Source of the DNA: Chondrus crispus | Taxonomy: Eukaryota > Rhodophyta > Florideophyceae > Gigartinales > Gigartinaceae | Length of the DNA: 64,000 bases | NCBI RefSeq assembly: GCF_000350225.1 | Contig: NW_005179004.1 | Coordinates: forward strand, 186,001-250,000 | Reading direction: 5' to 3' | Shown: piece after piece, positions 19,133-30,258 of the stretch | Layout: each line of letters opens with the position of its first letter | Numbering within the stretch: position 1 is the stretch's first letter | Notes under the pieces: model-generated | Seen by the model: the letters and a program-made list of their open reading frames with translations, nothing else | What the model was told of the DNA's origin: nothing | Database searches by the model: none | Translations under genes and position numbers: made by a program

Positions 19133-19804
19133 TGTAGCATAAACACCCCCAGCGATAGGGGTGTATGCGCAGTTCGACCGAGACCCCGTCCGATCGGGAA
19201 GACGGTGGTGAAGCGGGACACCAGCCAACGGCACCGGGCAGCGGGCCCGGGTAGCGTGGTAGAGCGGGAACGGGGAGGACGCCGGTACGCGCGAGCGGTT
19301 CGGCGCCTCGACGCCCCGGCGCGGTACTGGGTGACGATCCAGTACCGACGGGCGGAGGCGGAGCCGGCTCGTGGGCGTACCGCGCGCGTCCTCAACCCGC
19401 GCTCGGTGCCGCTCTAAGGTAGTTAGCGAACGCTACCTTAGAATAAGCGGGAAGGCGGACCTTGACGGTCGGTGGGTGACAAGTCCCTGCTTGTCCTCCT
19501 CCACCGCCGCCGGTCCGCTCCATATTTAATGTACATAATAACCTATCATAATAGTACAGTACCGATGTACTGTAGCGACGTACTGTAGCGGTCCGTCGAC
19601 ACTGTAATACTGTCAGTCATCGGGGCTGACAGTACACGTGTGTGTGCGCGCTCTTCGGTCCCGCGCGTACACGTGTACACGTGCGCCCCCTGTACTCGGG
19701 GTTACACGTGGTGGTACTGTAGAGCATCGAGCTCTACAGTAACCGATCCGATCCTGAGTTGATCTAATCCAAAATAAAGCCCCAGGGGGGGGGGTTATAC
19801 TACA
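19133..19804 (-). repeat. 5' LTR (LTR C) of the 13-kb gypsy element
   Basis: 672 bp, same family and orientation as LTR B. It contains the conserved hairpins CGGTACTGG/CCAGTACCG (19322-19347), TACTGTCAG/CTGACAGTA (19608-19634) and TACTGTAGAGC/GCTCTACAGTA (19715-19741), and several CACGTG sites. Its outer edge at 19804 cuts into a pogo-like transposase relic. Confidence 0.9.
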
Positions 19805-21002
19805 ATTGTCTCTTCACTTATCGCCTCCCATGACATTTGCACCATCTCAAACACATCTGACAAATGAGGATCGTACCCTTGCGCGATCCCCTTTGTGCCA
19901 GCTTTCCAGTTAGCCGCCGCCTTCCTAAGAGCTTCCCTCTCCTCTAAATTTCCTAGTATGCGCCGTAACAATTCCTGCTTGTACCGCATCTTCCACGACG
20001 CAATTATGCCGGAATCCAGGGACTGATGCCGAGCGGTGCAGTTAGGGGGTAGTGTAAGAATAGTGACATGTTCCTTGGCATCTCGTAAGTCTGTCCCGTG
20101 GGGACCGCAATTGCCCATGAGCAAAATGACCTTGTCCGACGTATGTTTTCGAATAAATGGCAGAAACACATTGTAGTACCACCGCTTAAATGCTTGGGTA
20201 TCAGACCACGAGTTTCTTTGGTGGAATTAGGGCAAACAAGGAGAATTCAGTTTGAAGCATCTGGGGTTTTTGGCTGCGCCAATTACAGCCATAGGAAGCT
20301 TCAATGTTCCACTAGCGTTTGTTCAAACGTAGGCCGTGATGCAGTCTTTTGCTTTCATGTTCTTCGTCCCTCGCAATGTTTTGCGGTTCTCATAGACAGA
20401 AATATACGTTTTCTGGGGAACAGCTCGAAAAAAACCAGTGTCATCGACGTTATGGAAATTTTCCAAAGAATATGGGGCAGGTTTTCAGCAATTTTGCTGG
20501 CAACTTCGACTACGTTGACACTCCTTCGTTCACTATGAAGGGACACAGACCTTAGTGCATTCCTTCGAACAGATGCAGTTACTCATCCTTCCGAGGCAGC
20601 AAAGTTTTCAATGTCCTTTTTCGTTTATCCTTCTAAATTTCCATTTTGTAGACATAAGTCGCGGAGCATCAGAGCTTTCATTTGGAGGACAGAACTGGTT
20701 ACATGCATACATGTAGATCTTGCAATGGTCGTAAAGTCCATTCACGTTTCTTCGATAATAGGAAAGCGAGATGTCCGCAAAGTTTTCGTGTTGAGTGAAG
20801 TGGAGGAAGTACGAGAGAGTACGAGGATTTGTGATTTGTGTCTTTTGATCGATCTGACTGTGCGCTGGCAGCAGCCATACTCTTTCTTGATTGACGGAGC
20901 CTGTATTCCATGTGTCAATTTGTGGGTATATCTAGCTTCTCCGCATGGGAAAGCCGAACACGTCTTTTCATGCTGTGTGTGGTTGTGTCGGTGCCCTTGC
21001 AT
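19805..21002 (-). pseudogene. Pogo/Tigger-like transposase relic
   Basis: Minus-strand pieces in several frames. The N-terminal helix-turn-helix is visible near 20800-20880 (IKKEYGCCQRTVRSIKRH, a CENP-B/psq-type motif). The first catalytic region lies near 20400-20450 (FFELFPRKRIFLSM). The DDE core is at 19800-20169, with LLMGNCGPHG, where the catalytic Asp is replaced by Asn, and PPNCTARHQSLDSGIIASWK. The C-terminus is cut by LTR C. The family moves by cut-and-paste into TA sites. Stops, frameshifts and the lost Asp make this copy dead. A second, much better preserved pogo-type element is at 47193. Confidence 0.75.
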
Positions 21003-21245
21003 GTCACTGGAGTAAAACAGAGAGGAGCTGTGGGGTGTGTTGGAAAGGTTGATCCGTTTACTGTTGGGCGACTTCGTCGGCCGCGTCCCTGTCCTGGACA
21101 GGTGTCTAACAGCAATGCAAGGTATGATAACCTGTCTTCACCGAGAAGCCCCTGCATTACTCACTCGTCGAATTACTAAATTCGGCCCTATTGCGCGAGT
21201 CCTCTCTGTAGTAGCTGTCCACTTGCCCGGGTACAGTGACCCCCC

Positions 21246-23326
21246 TTAAAATGCAAGTTTCAGGTATCCAAACAGAAGGCTCTTTACCTTGAAAAGAATC
21301 GATATACTTTCAATAGCTGACGCATGATGCACAAATTCCAAAGCGATGCGCAATGAATTGTTCCAACACGAAATGGTGCCGTAATTGAACAAATGATCCG
21401 GGCGCTGGTAATAGCGAGCCAGACGTCGTGCATGGATTGGTCTGCGCGACAAGCGACGATGCTGTGAGCATAACTCGTAGCGGGGGTGATTAGCGTTCTT
21501 CATGGTGCAGGGGCCGTAGTACTTCGAAGTCAGGGGCGGCCACTTCACAGTAATGCGCAAGGCACTCCCACGGCATATCAGCACATTTTCAACTACTTGG
21601 AGTGTCTCGGCAGGTCCAGGTCTTGGTGATTTGGCGCAGTGGTCGTGTCATTTCGTACGCAGACTAGGAGACGCCAGCAGTTCATTTTGGCGGTGTGCCA
21701 AAGTAGATGTTGCTAGAAGTGGGATAGAATACACTGAACTGAGTCGAGGCGGTTGGCCATGCGATAGCTCGAAAGGGGAATATCCTTCGGCAAGGCGTCG
21801 TCGTCGATATCCGTACAAGATTTTTTGGCAAACTTTTAGACTCATTCTCGCGCATTCCTGTGCGCCATCTTGGCGACGGACTTCTTAATTGTCCTGACCA
21901 TTCGTTCTTCCTTCCCATTTAACTGCGGCGTGTTTTAAGCCCAGGCTTCCATGAAATGACGTGACGTTTGGAAAAATCCTCATCAGCTGTGAATAGGAAC
22001 GACGTAGCATTGTCCGAAATCATTTTTCTCAGGGGTCCGAAAGAAATTACGACTCATTGTTCAAGAAAGCCGGTGCGACGACATTGGTACAGTTTGGGTA
22101 AGCCATAGCGATTTTCTGTCCTGTAAGATGTTCCACCGCCACCAAAAGGTAACGATGGCCAGAACAGGTTGTTGGAAATGGCGCGGCAAGGTCAACTGAG
22201 AAGATGTCAAAAATGTGGTCAAGGGCAACTTCAAAGATGTTCGATAGGTCGGGAGCAGCGTAAACATCTGACATTCATGACAGCTGCGGACATTATCGTG
22301 AATGTCCCTATACATTTTGGGACACTCGTAACGATCAGACACGAACTACCTAGTTGTATTGAGATCCCAATGTCCAATGTTGTCATGAAATGATTTCAGA
22401 ATCACGACCCGTTGATGCTACGGAGGGGTTACACGGATTTCATGCCCTATGCGCTTTAAAGGCTGACCACTTACAAAAAGAAAGGAATTCAACGCCCTCT
22501 TAACCCGTCGGTCATAACTTCCATCATCTGATGAGAACTCGAAACGAGTGAGATATTTTTGCACATCTAGGAGGAGAAGTTCGAGATCCCCTTTGTCCCA
22601 AACATGCAGCACCAAACTACAATTCATCTCCTGCTTCTCCAGTCCCGGGACTGGACTGGAAACGTAGTCGCCTGTACGATTGTATTCGCCAGGGCGATGG
22701 AATATGCAAAGGTCGTACTTAGCCTGAAGGTCTAGCCATCGGGCACGATGACCATGAACGTCCTTCTTCTGAAACGCATGGAGAAGAGCCTAGCGATAGG
22801 TAAAAATGGTGAAGATCTCAGACAAAAGGTGGATTCGGAACTTCTTCAACGCAATGATGGCTGCTAGTGCTTCGTTCTCGCAAGCGTAGTTGCGTTCTGT
22901 CTATTTCAGGGTTCTAATAGCCTACCGAACAGGGTAGATAGTAAAGTAATCTTTCTTCTGTGATAGTACTGCCCTGACGGCGTGGGAAGCATCATCAGTG
23001 TACATGATGAAGGGTACCTGGAAGCCGGGGTAAGCGATCACTGGTGGCGAACAGAGCTTTTGCCTTAAGGCATTAGTAGAATCCAGTCTTTGGCCGTTCT
23101 AGTAACACTGTATTTGTGCGGACGTTGTGGAGTGTAGGACAATGTCATCAGCAGCGAATATGCCATAGTAGATGTCGAAAACTGGGCCAATGAGTAATGC
23201 AATCAGTTCTGCCGCATTGTCGTGGTCGTTCTTCTTTTCCATCAAAACGTTGCCGAAATAGAAAAAGCATTTATTGACGGCGAAGGAATTGGCAGAGGCC
23301 CCAGAGAACGAGAGAGAGCGGCCCAC
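21246..23326 (-). pseudogene. Old Ty3/gypsy pol relic
   Basis: A badly decayed minus-strand pol. From high to low coordinates: RNase H near 22900-23060 (SPPVIAYPG, FIMYTDDASHAV, CENEALAAIIALKKFR), a linker (GEYNRTGDYVSS near 22670), the integrase zinc-binding region and core near 22050-22340 (CHECQM; HIFDIFSVDLAAPFP), and the integrase C-terminus near 21750-21850 (AEGYSPFELSHGQPPR). Many stops and shifts are present. The lineage differs from the 13-kb element. No LTRs were found around it. Confidence 0.7.
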
Positions 23327-24661
23327 AGCAGGCGGGGTCCCTGTTAAGCGATTTTTATGGTCCCGGGATGGGCGGTCTAGATTTTTACGAGATGTGTGTG
23401 TGTGTGTCTGTTAGCTCGCGATATTTTTGAGAGCCTAGATAGATCGGTACTGATCCTAATTGTATTGTGATATCTTCAAGGACTTCCTCGCTGGAAACCT
23501 TTCCGGTACGATAGAGTATGGCCAGCACGGACGTCCGCATTGTTTCTCTCTTTGATAGTCTCTCAGCCACGTCAGCAGTGGTAGGACTGTTATTAGATAT
23601 AACACTACCAGAGGTAACTCCGACGAGGTAGACGGAGAGGGACAGTAAACCAACAAGTGGAGAGGGGACTTTCTCGCAAGCAGCGGGGAGGCACCCATCA
23701 AGATCAAGAGAGAAATCTAAAAATTCCGAACATTTCATATTTCCATGCAAAATTTGTATTTAACTTGAGGGTCGTGCCCTCCATAGGTTGCTGGTGTCCC
23801 CTAAAGGATGTTTCTATGTGCCTCAGTCGCCACAACTAACGCTCGTGTCGGCGGAATTTTGATGTAGTCAATAAAGGTTTTGTACAAAGATATTCTTCGA
23901 AACGGGCGGAAAGCGCATTTCTCCACCCGCCATAGTACTAGCTACCAAAGACTGCAGTTCATCATTTGTATAAAATCGAACATCCTTCACAGTCTAACTT
24001 GTAATCTTGAACATGTGAATTTTGTAAGCCCACAGACATTAATTCCTCAACGATGTCACTCGTAAATGAACCAAAAAATGGCTTGTAGTGATCTGTGTTT
24101 TGTTACTGGGTGGTGTCATAGGATTCATTTATATGCCCCCTCCAAACCGTACAGCTTGTCACAGTGACACGTCTGTACAATAACCCTTGCGCTCCAGTTA
24201 TGTTAGTATAGATGTACTGCACAAGCAGTGTACTGTATTGGTTAGATCGGATTACCATTTTTTACAATCATACCGTGACGCCATCTCCGAAATTCGTTCC
24301 TCCTCCCGTTTAGCATATGCTGCTCGGTATATTCTGAGTTTTTGATCATGCTGTCATCTGCCTGTCAGGAAGCATTGCGCCGCCATCGCAAAAGCAATCA
24401 AGCATAATGACCCTAGCTGTGAACATGCTTCTTGTCGGTGCCCATGTCGGCGTAGATCTATCATCGCACGTGTGGGATAGATTAAGATATGTACTGTAAG
24501 CTACGCTCTACGATAGATGGTTTGAATTTCTCTACGTCGTCAACACAAGGTCTTACTGCCCAAAAATCCTGTGCCACACCGTCTTCTCCGCAAAAGCTAA
24601 AACGGTCTCCAATTTCTCCCATCCTCCTCCTAGGTCACTATCCCGTAGGAGCACTCGTCTA
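23327..24661. other. Region without a recognised gene
   Basis: A short (TG)n run is near 23394-23408. A minus-strand frame of 121 codons at 23385-23750 has no recognisable motif. The rest is AT-balanced DNA with no gene, tRNA or LTR that I can support. Confidence 0.4.
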
Positions 24662-25585
24662 TATCCTTGAAAACATCTCGTCAAGCCGGGCTTCTTCTCC
24701 CGAGAGTTTTACCGCGTCCCTTCATATTCCTGGCCAACCCTATCCCTTTCGCAACACAAACAGATACTGCCGGCTATGGATCCCATATTTCATAGAAAAC
24801 ATCCTTGTGCCGGATTGCATATTTCACTACTTCGTCAACTGCCGTGAGCCGTCAACGAACATGCAAATTTGATGTTTTTCGCAAAACTTGCCGGACAAGT
24901 AAAACAAGCCTGTACTGAGAAATCTCGGGACATGCAATCAAGAGGCAATCCCCAGGCATGTACCCTTTTTGAAAAGATCACAAAAACTTAATTCATGCAA
25001 AAGCATAGTTCTTCAACATGTACTCCAGCTAAAACGTTCTTGCAAGCTACTTTCCAAAAAATGGACACCGACCGTTTCATTCAAACCCCATCTTGCTGCT
25101 ACTATGACTACTTCCAATGCCTCGTCAATCTTTGCAGTTACCGCAAAACATCCTGCCGGGCGGCCTTTTCTTCTGCTGTCACACAGATGCAGTTTCGTTA
25201 TCGGCCACGGTAAGTTTGCAGTTCTCACCTGCCCCGCAGTACGAACAAGAATGTAATGAACAGAGCTATTCCATGCTGAGATCCACGTCGGAAAACTGTG
25301 AAGGCATGAATGTAAGATGCTTTCGTCTTTGCTGGCGATGATGGCTGCGAGGCGTCGGTTTTTTATACTGCTCATCATGAAATTCAAGATCTCTCCGAGG
25401 AGAAACTCATTCTTCAAGTTGTACACACCACAATAAAACCTGTTCAGTCATAGAACATAGCTTCACTGCATGCCATCAAAACCCTGATCTTGGTGTTCTC
25501 AAGAAAATCTACGAAGCAAGATTGGGAACAGCTGTTGGGCCTGCGTTTTCCCCTCAACAATAGCGAAATCACCAACCCTCGCATC

Positions 25586-25593
25586 TATATAAA
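25586..25593 (+). promoter_or_regulatory. TATA box of cysteine-rich gene, copy 1
   Basis: TATATAAA lies 91 bp upstream of the ATG. It is matched by TATAAA at 37873-37878 in copy 2 and by TATATATAA near 29629 in the third paralog. Confidence 0.6.
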
Positions 25594-25683
25594 CCGCTTG
25601 GGTCAGCTCATCCTTTTTGAGATCCCATCACCCACAGCCCATCACCAACAGGAAGAACTTGCACACCACTCATCTAAACAATC

Positions 25684-26157
25684 ATGAAGTTCATCCTTTT
25701 CTTGGCCATTGTCGGCCTCGCCCTCACCTCTGTCTTCGCTGAGGACATTCCCACTGAAGCCCGCAGCCGCAGCTATCGTCCCTGCCCATGCAAATGCCTC
25801 GTTGGGCGTGGTGCCAGACGTGCCATCCGTGCTTGCCGCAGCTACCGGTTCCGGTTCCACTGCGAGGTGAGCACCTGCTACTACCACGGTAAACCTGGTA
25901 AGCAGTGCTGCGACAAGGATGAGCCGAAACCGTCCGCGTCTCCATCCAGCACCCCGTCGGCGACTCCGTCCCCGTCCCCGTCAAAGAGCCCCGAACCACC
26001 CAAGTGTCCGTGCACTTGCGGCTCCAAGAGGGACGCTAGGCGTGAGTGCCGCTACAAGCCGTACTGTCAGATCATGAAGTGCCCGCCGCCCGAGGTCCAC
26101 CACCCGGTCCCCCACCACTACAACAAGCCGAAGCCTGAGTTCAAGTGCTGCTACTAA
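25684..26157 (+). CDS. Secreted two-module cysteine-rich protein, copy 1 (157 aa)
   Basis: The N-terminus is a classic signal peptide (~residues 1-19, ending SVFA before ED), so the protein is exported. The mature part has two similar modules, each with eight cysteines in the order CxCxC, C, C, C, CC: residues 34-76 and ~108-156. A Ser/Pro-rich linker (~80-106) joins them. Copy 2 continues eight residues after the final CCY; here the codon after it is TAA instead of AAA, so this copy is slightly shortened. A TATA box, an uninterrupted frame and AATAAA at 26287-26292 suggest an expressed intronless gene. I do not recognise the family. Cell-wall, adhesion or defence roles are guesses. Confidence 0.85.
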   Translation: MKFILFLAIVGLALTSVFAEDIPTEARSRSYRPCPCKCLVGRGARRAIRACRSYRFRFHCEVSTCYYHGKPGKQCCDKDEPKPSASPSSTPSATPSPSPSKSPEPPKCPCTCGSKRDARRECRYKPYCQIMKCPPPEVHHPVPHHYNKPKPEFKCCY

Positions 26158-26286
26158 CCGCATGTCGCCCCTGTCCACTAAGTGTTGTAGTGGAACTGTT
26201 CGATCTGACTCAGAACTGCCAGGAGCGGGCAGTTAGGTCGTTTGGATGATCTGTATCAGTTAGATGCGACCTTTTCCCCATCTTTC

Positions 26287-26292
26287 AATAAA
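26287..26292 (+). terminator. Poly(A) signal of cysteine-rich gene, copy 1
   Basis: AATAAA, 130 bp after the stop, conserved in copy 2 at 38571-38576. Confidence 0.5.
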
Positions 26293-26889
26293 GAGCCAGT
26301 CCATTTGAATCGTAAGCTTCGATCGTATGTCTACACGCCTTACTGACTCCAACAGTGCTGCGGGTGTAGTTCGTGAGCTGGGGGAGGGTCTCTTTTCCGA
26401 CTGTAAGATGGACGTACTTCCGCTGCGTAGCGCCCAACTCGCAACAATGTTCTGGAACATATTGCTTCCGGTTGCACTTGGCCCAAGTTCTTCGAAAACT
26501 ATAGTGTTCATTAGAGACACGAATGCATCGCAGCAAGTATGCTCTATGGTACAGTACAAATTTAAAAGCAAGGTGCAGGATACGCTCAGGAAGCAATTGT
26601 ACCTTTGCGTGCAGTACATACATAGAGCACTAATCTGCAGGCGCCCGTGAGGTGATGTCAGCTCAGAACCCGAAGTTTTTGAGATCTGGGCTTTCGCGGA
26701 AACGGCATCACAGTGAAGCCTTCCTTCTGCATCAATATTTTGCCGGCGCGCATGTGTGTCCCAATGGCAGGAAACGAGGAAAACGGCGCGTGCAAGAATC
26801 TGGTACAGTGCGGTGGGCACGGATGCATACGGTATGCAGCATACGCCGACGAAGAGAACGGTGACATGCAACATGGCGACGGCTGCAGA

Positions 26890-29628
26890 TTTGGGTTCCC
26901 CTGCGTACGGGCCCACTTGTCGCGATTCCCAGCACAGCCGGGTGATGACACTCTGACATCAGGGAAAGAACTCGGCATGATGCGGTTGCCGACAATTGCT
27001 GGGTGCTGAGATTTGCACTGCACAGCAATGCCACGGCCGCAACGTCCCGATGGGATGAAAGCGGCTCAGTTAGCTGGAAACGGTCAGCGGGAATATTTTG
27101 GTGGTCTCTGAGATAGGTTGTCACATGTGCAGATGAGAGCAACATGACATAACATGACAGTGACAGCGTCTCGCTCCACGCATATGAAAACTCACGCTCC
27201 AGTCCGGACAGCGCAATTTAACACGCAGGCGGGCATACAGCAGCTGAATTTGTGCGAGCGCACCGGCGGGGTTGGGATGCAAGTTACAGAGGGAGACCTT
27301 TACGGGCCCGCGGAAGGACCCTCTCTGCGCGAGCGCCGATCTTTGCGCGGGCGCGGTTTGAGGCATGTACAATATTCCGTGCCTTTTCCTTGCTGTACTC
27401 TGTGCAGTAAGTTTTTGGAGTCGGGTCTTTCCCATCTTCTTTTTGGCAGCGATGGTTAATCCTTGGGGCCGTACCATTGGGAAAACACTGTACATGTGCC
27501 ATTAGCGTTCTCTCGACATAGCGGCTGCCAGATATTTGACATCTTGAGATTCAGTGTTGCATCATAACGCAGAAGGATATCCAGGACGCAAAAATTGATG
27601 ATTGACGGACATGTCTGATGAGCCACGCCGTTGGATTCATTTTTATATATGACTTGGCAATGGTTGTGATGGTAAAAGGGATTCCCTTGGATGTTTTAAA
27701 AAGCGTATCCAGACAACTGGCATGCACCATATCTCTGGCAATCGGGAAGATTTATTCTAAATCTCTCCGGTTGTGAGATATATGGTGATACCCATTCCGT
27801 TGGCCTCTCCCGTGGTGACGCGCCCAACATTTTAGTGGCAAGCGTATCATCCCTCTTTGAATAGATATCTTTCTCGTTCATGCGACATATTCAACGTCGT
27901 GGATAACTATCGAGACAGGAACAAGAATCAACGAGCGGAAACTCACAAAAAGATCCTGCTGCACATCAAGCAGAATACAGTATTATAGATCCGGCCTTCA
28001 AGTTCTCCATCGCATCGCTTTTATGTCAGGGTAGCATCCAGATATAGCATTGGTGCATGTCCAGCGAGAGGTTGTAGCTGCGAATCAAAACACCAAACGG
28101 AAACAGATTCAGATTCAGAGTTACCACGTACGGTTCCTCACCTCTTGGCGGCTATTCGCTAATTCTTGAAGCTGCGCTGTTGATGATAACGTAGCCATCT
28201 GAAATCATTGTATTATCTCAACGTCATGCAACAATGCGGCAATTATTTTACATATTGTGTCATATGCATGTCGCGACATTAGACATCTTTCTTTGCATGG
28301 AACTGCGTACAGTATGCCGTTGAGGCTGAATCTCTGGCAGGAGCTATACTGTACATGTCCATGGTCGGACATAGGGCATAGACATATGAGTTTGTGAGGG
28401 TGAGCAAAGCAAGAAGGACGTACCGTACTAACATCTGAAAGATGAAGAGGCTGCACTCGGACAGAATGTCACAAGCGTAGTGCTGGTCGCTCTCTCAAGC
28501 GATACTGCCCGTACAGCTTTCAGTTACAGCCAACTGATGCCTCGCGATTAGTACAAAGTTTTCAATGAATGAGAGAATTCGCCTTTCTGGAAAATGATAT
28601 GCACTCTCGTATTTTGCCTTGCACTGCGATCCTTTTCATCGCATAATCGATGACACACGCGCGATGGGCTTATGTTAAGAGGCGAATTCAAGCAATGCTT
28701 CATACAGTGGACCCCTGTCTTTTGTCTCCCCGCCTATGGAGCATAAAGCATCCCAATTACATGACGCTAACATGCTTCAAATGTGCTTCTGCAAGACTTC
28801 CAACTCTGGAAATCTTGCGATTGCGTTGGAGACGGTTGTCAAAACGTCGTATCAAGTTGTTTCCACCGAACGAAAAGGAACACTACAATATAAGCTTTGG
28901 TCTACGTTGCTATGTGTACTTTGCTCATCCACTTTTAACGCTTCGATTTTCAAGAAGTTGATCCAACAAACTGCCTGTCTGACATCACGGCTGGTAATCT
29001 CTTTCCTGAATAAATGCCGAGTGAACAGAGGCGGTTTCACTATTTTCACTGCTGTTCCGTGTAGAAATTACGCACACGGTCCCCACTCGTCCCGCTATTC
29101 TTCTTTTTATGCTGACTAATATGATTCGATTGATGCCACCAACTAGTAAAGCATTACTCGGGAAGGTGTCTTCTTCCACATGGAAAGATATGAAGCAGAA
29201 TCAGGACCTATCGAGACTCAAGAACCCGATGGATTCCGCCTCCTTCATACCTCCAATCTTACATGTTACGGCTAGCATACCACATTCTCGCTCTTCATTC
29301 CCGTGAGCTGCATAAGTGGATCCCTCAGGGATCCATGGTACGAACGTCGGCCAGACCTAGAAAGCAACATCTATCGAAGGAGAGGCAAGTATTCGTCGTT
29401 GTACTGTACATCACTACCCACGCTTCTATACACCATCCTTAAAGAGCATCTTTAACTTGAACGCCGCTCCATTCTTGGCGATCCTGTGGGTTTGGAGAGT
29501 GCCGTCGTACTCGCACCTGTGCCTTGATGGAAGAAGAATACAGATATGCGATGGGCCAAAAGCCAGGCCTTCTTGCCGACTGGAAACCCAACGCTGCACA
29601 ATTGCGATACTTCACCTCTGCAATCCTG
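26890..29628. other. Region without a recognised gene
   Basis: Several 100-140 codon frames occur on both strands (for example 27121-27495 minus and 28650-28961 plus), but none has a motif, signal or homolog that I can name. No LTR ends, tRNA or long repeats were noticed. Confidence 0.35.
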
Positions 29629-29637
29629 TATATATAA
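29629..29637 (+). promoter_or_regulatory. TATA box of cysteine-rich paralog 3
   Basis: TATATATAA lies about 130 bp upstream of the ATG at 29764. Confidence 0.5.
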
Positions 29638-29763
29638 GCACCTCTCCCCATACCAGAGATCTCCTCGTCTCCATCGTTCACACAACTTCGCATCCACGCT
29701 CACCACGGAAGAGCCACCACCTATCCAATTTCGCAACCGAACACCGACTGCCTACCACCTACA

Positions 29764-30258
29764 ATGATCAAGCCAACGCTCTTCCTCGCCGTTCTGGGCC
29801 TCATCGTCGCCTCTGTCTTCGCCGCAGACACCCCAACTGCGGCACGTGCGGTACCGTACTACCCACCTCACCGCCCGAGATGCCCCTGCCGTTGCATCCT
29901 GGGATACTACGCTGAACAGACGGCTACCCGGATGTGCAAGCGTCGCCGGTTCCTGTACAGCTGCTCGGTGCAGGACTGCACCAAGCACTACCGCCCCGGA
30001 AAGACTTGCTGTGATGTTCACAAGCCATCAGTTACGCCCACGCCTACCCCATCAGTTACGCCCACTCCTTCGCCCAAACCGAAGTGCCCTTGCGTCTGCA
30101 CGCGCAGGGGAGCTGCCCGCCGCGATTGCCACTACAAGCCGTACTGCGAGGTCACACGGTGCCCGGAGGATCACAGTAATGATCACCATACCAACCCCTA
30201 TGGCCAGTACTACAAGCCGAGGCCGAAGTTCCAATGCTGCTACAAGCCGCACTATTAA
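29764..30258 (+). CDS. Secreted two-module cysteine-rich protein, paralog 3 (164 aa)
   Basis: A diverged paralog of the genes at 25684 and 37968. It has a signal peptide at ~1-20 and module 1 cysteines at 40, 42, 44, 58, 67, 72, 82 and 83. A Pro/Thr-rich linker with repeated TPTPS follows, then module 2 cysteines at 108, 110, 112, 122, 128, 133, 158 and 159. All sixteen cysteines and the motif HYKPYC (YKPYC in all three genes) are kept, while most other positions differ. This points to selection on the disulfide framework. The flanks do not match the 2.2-kb duplication, so it is an older member of the cluster. The function is unknown. Confidence 0.85.
   Translation: MIKPTLFLAVLGLIVASVFAADTPTAARAVPYYPPHRPRCPCRCILGYYAEQTATRMCKRRRFLYSCSVQDCTKHYRPGKTCCDVHKPSVTPTPTPSVTPTPSPKPKCPCVCTRRGAARRDCHYKPYCEVTRCPEDHSNDHHTNPYGQYYKPRPKFQCCYKPHY

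Larger units (their letters stand above)
6808..19804 (-). mobile_element. 13-kb chromodomain Ty3/gypsy retrotransposon with both LTRs
   Basis: Read on the minus strand the order is LTR C (19804-19133), primer site, gag (19052-16482), protease-RT (16341-14308), RNase H-integrase-chromodomain (to 11762), a 4.2-kb module with a decayed antisense ORF, a polypurine tract and LTR B (7476-6808). Gag is open throughout, while pol carries one stop and one frameshift, so the copy is young but disabled. The outer flanks (TTACC at 6803-6807, ATTGT at 19805-19809) do not match as a 5-bp target duplication. The ends may therefore come from recombination between two insertions. Confidence 0.85.
24662..26889. 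repeat. Segmental duplication, copy 1 (2.2 kb)
   Basis: This segment is nearly identical, in direct orientation, to 31850-32423 plus 37514-39172, which is split by a copia insertion. Both start at TATCCTTGAAAACATC and end at GACGGCTGCAGA. Each copy contains one cysteine-rich secreted protein gene with its TATA box and poly(A) signal. Confidence 0.9.

Noticed and set aside
20098..20538. Plus-strand ORF of 146 codons
   Set aside because: It is opposite the pogo-type transposase relic, whose motifs are on the minus strand.
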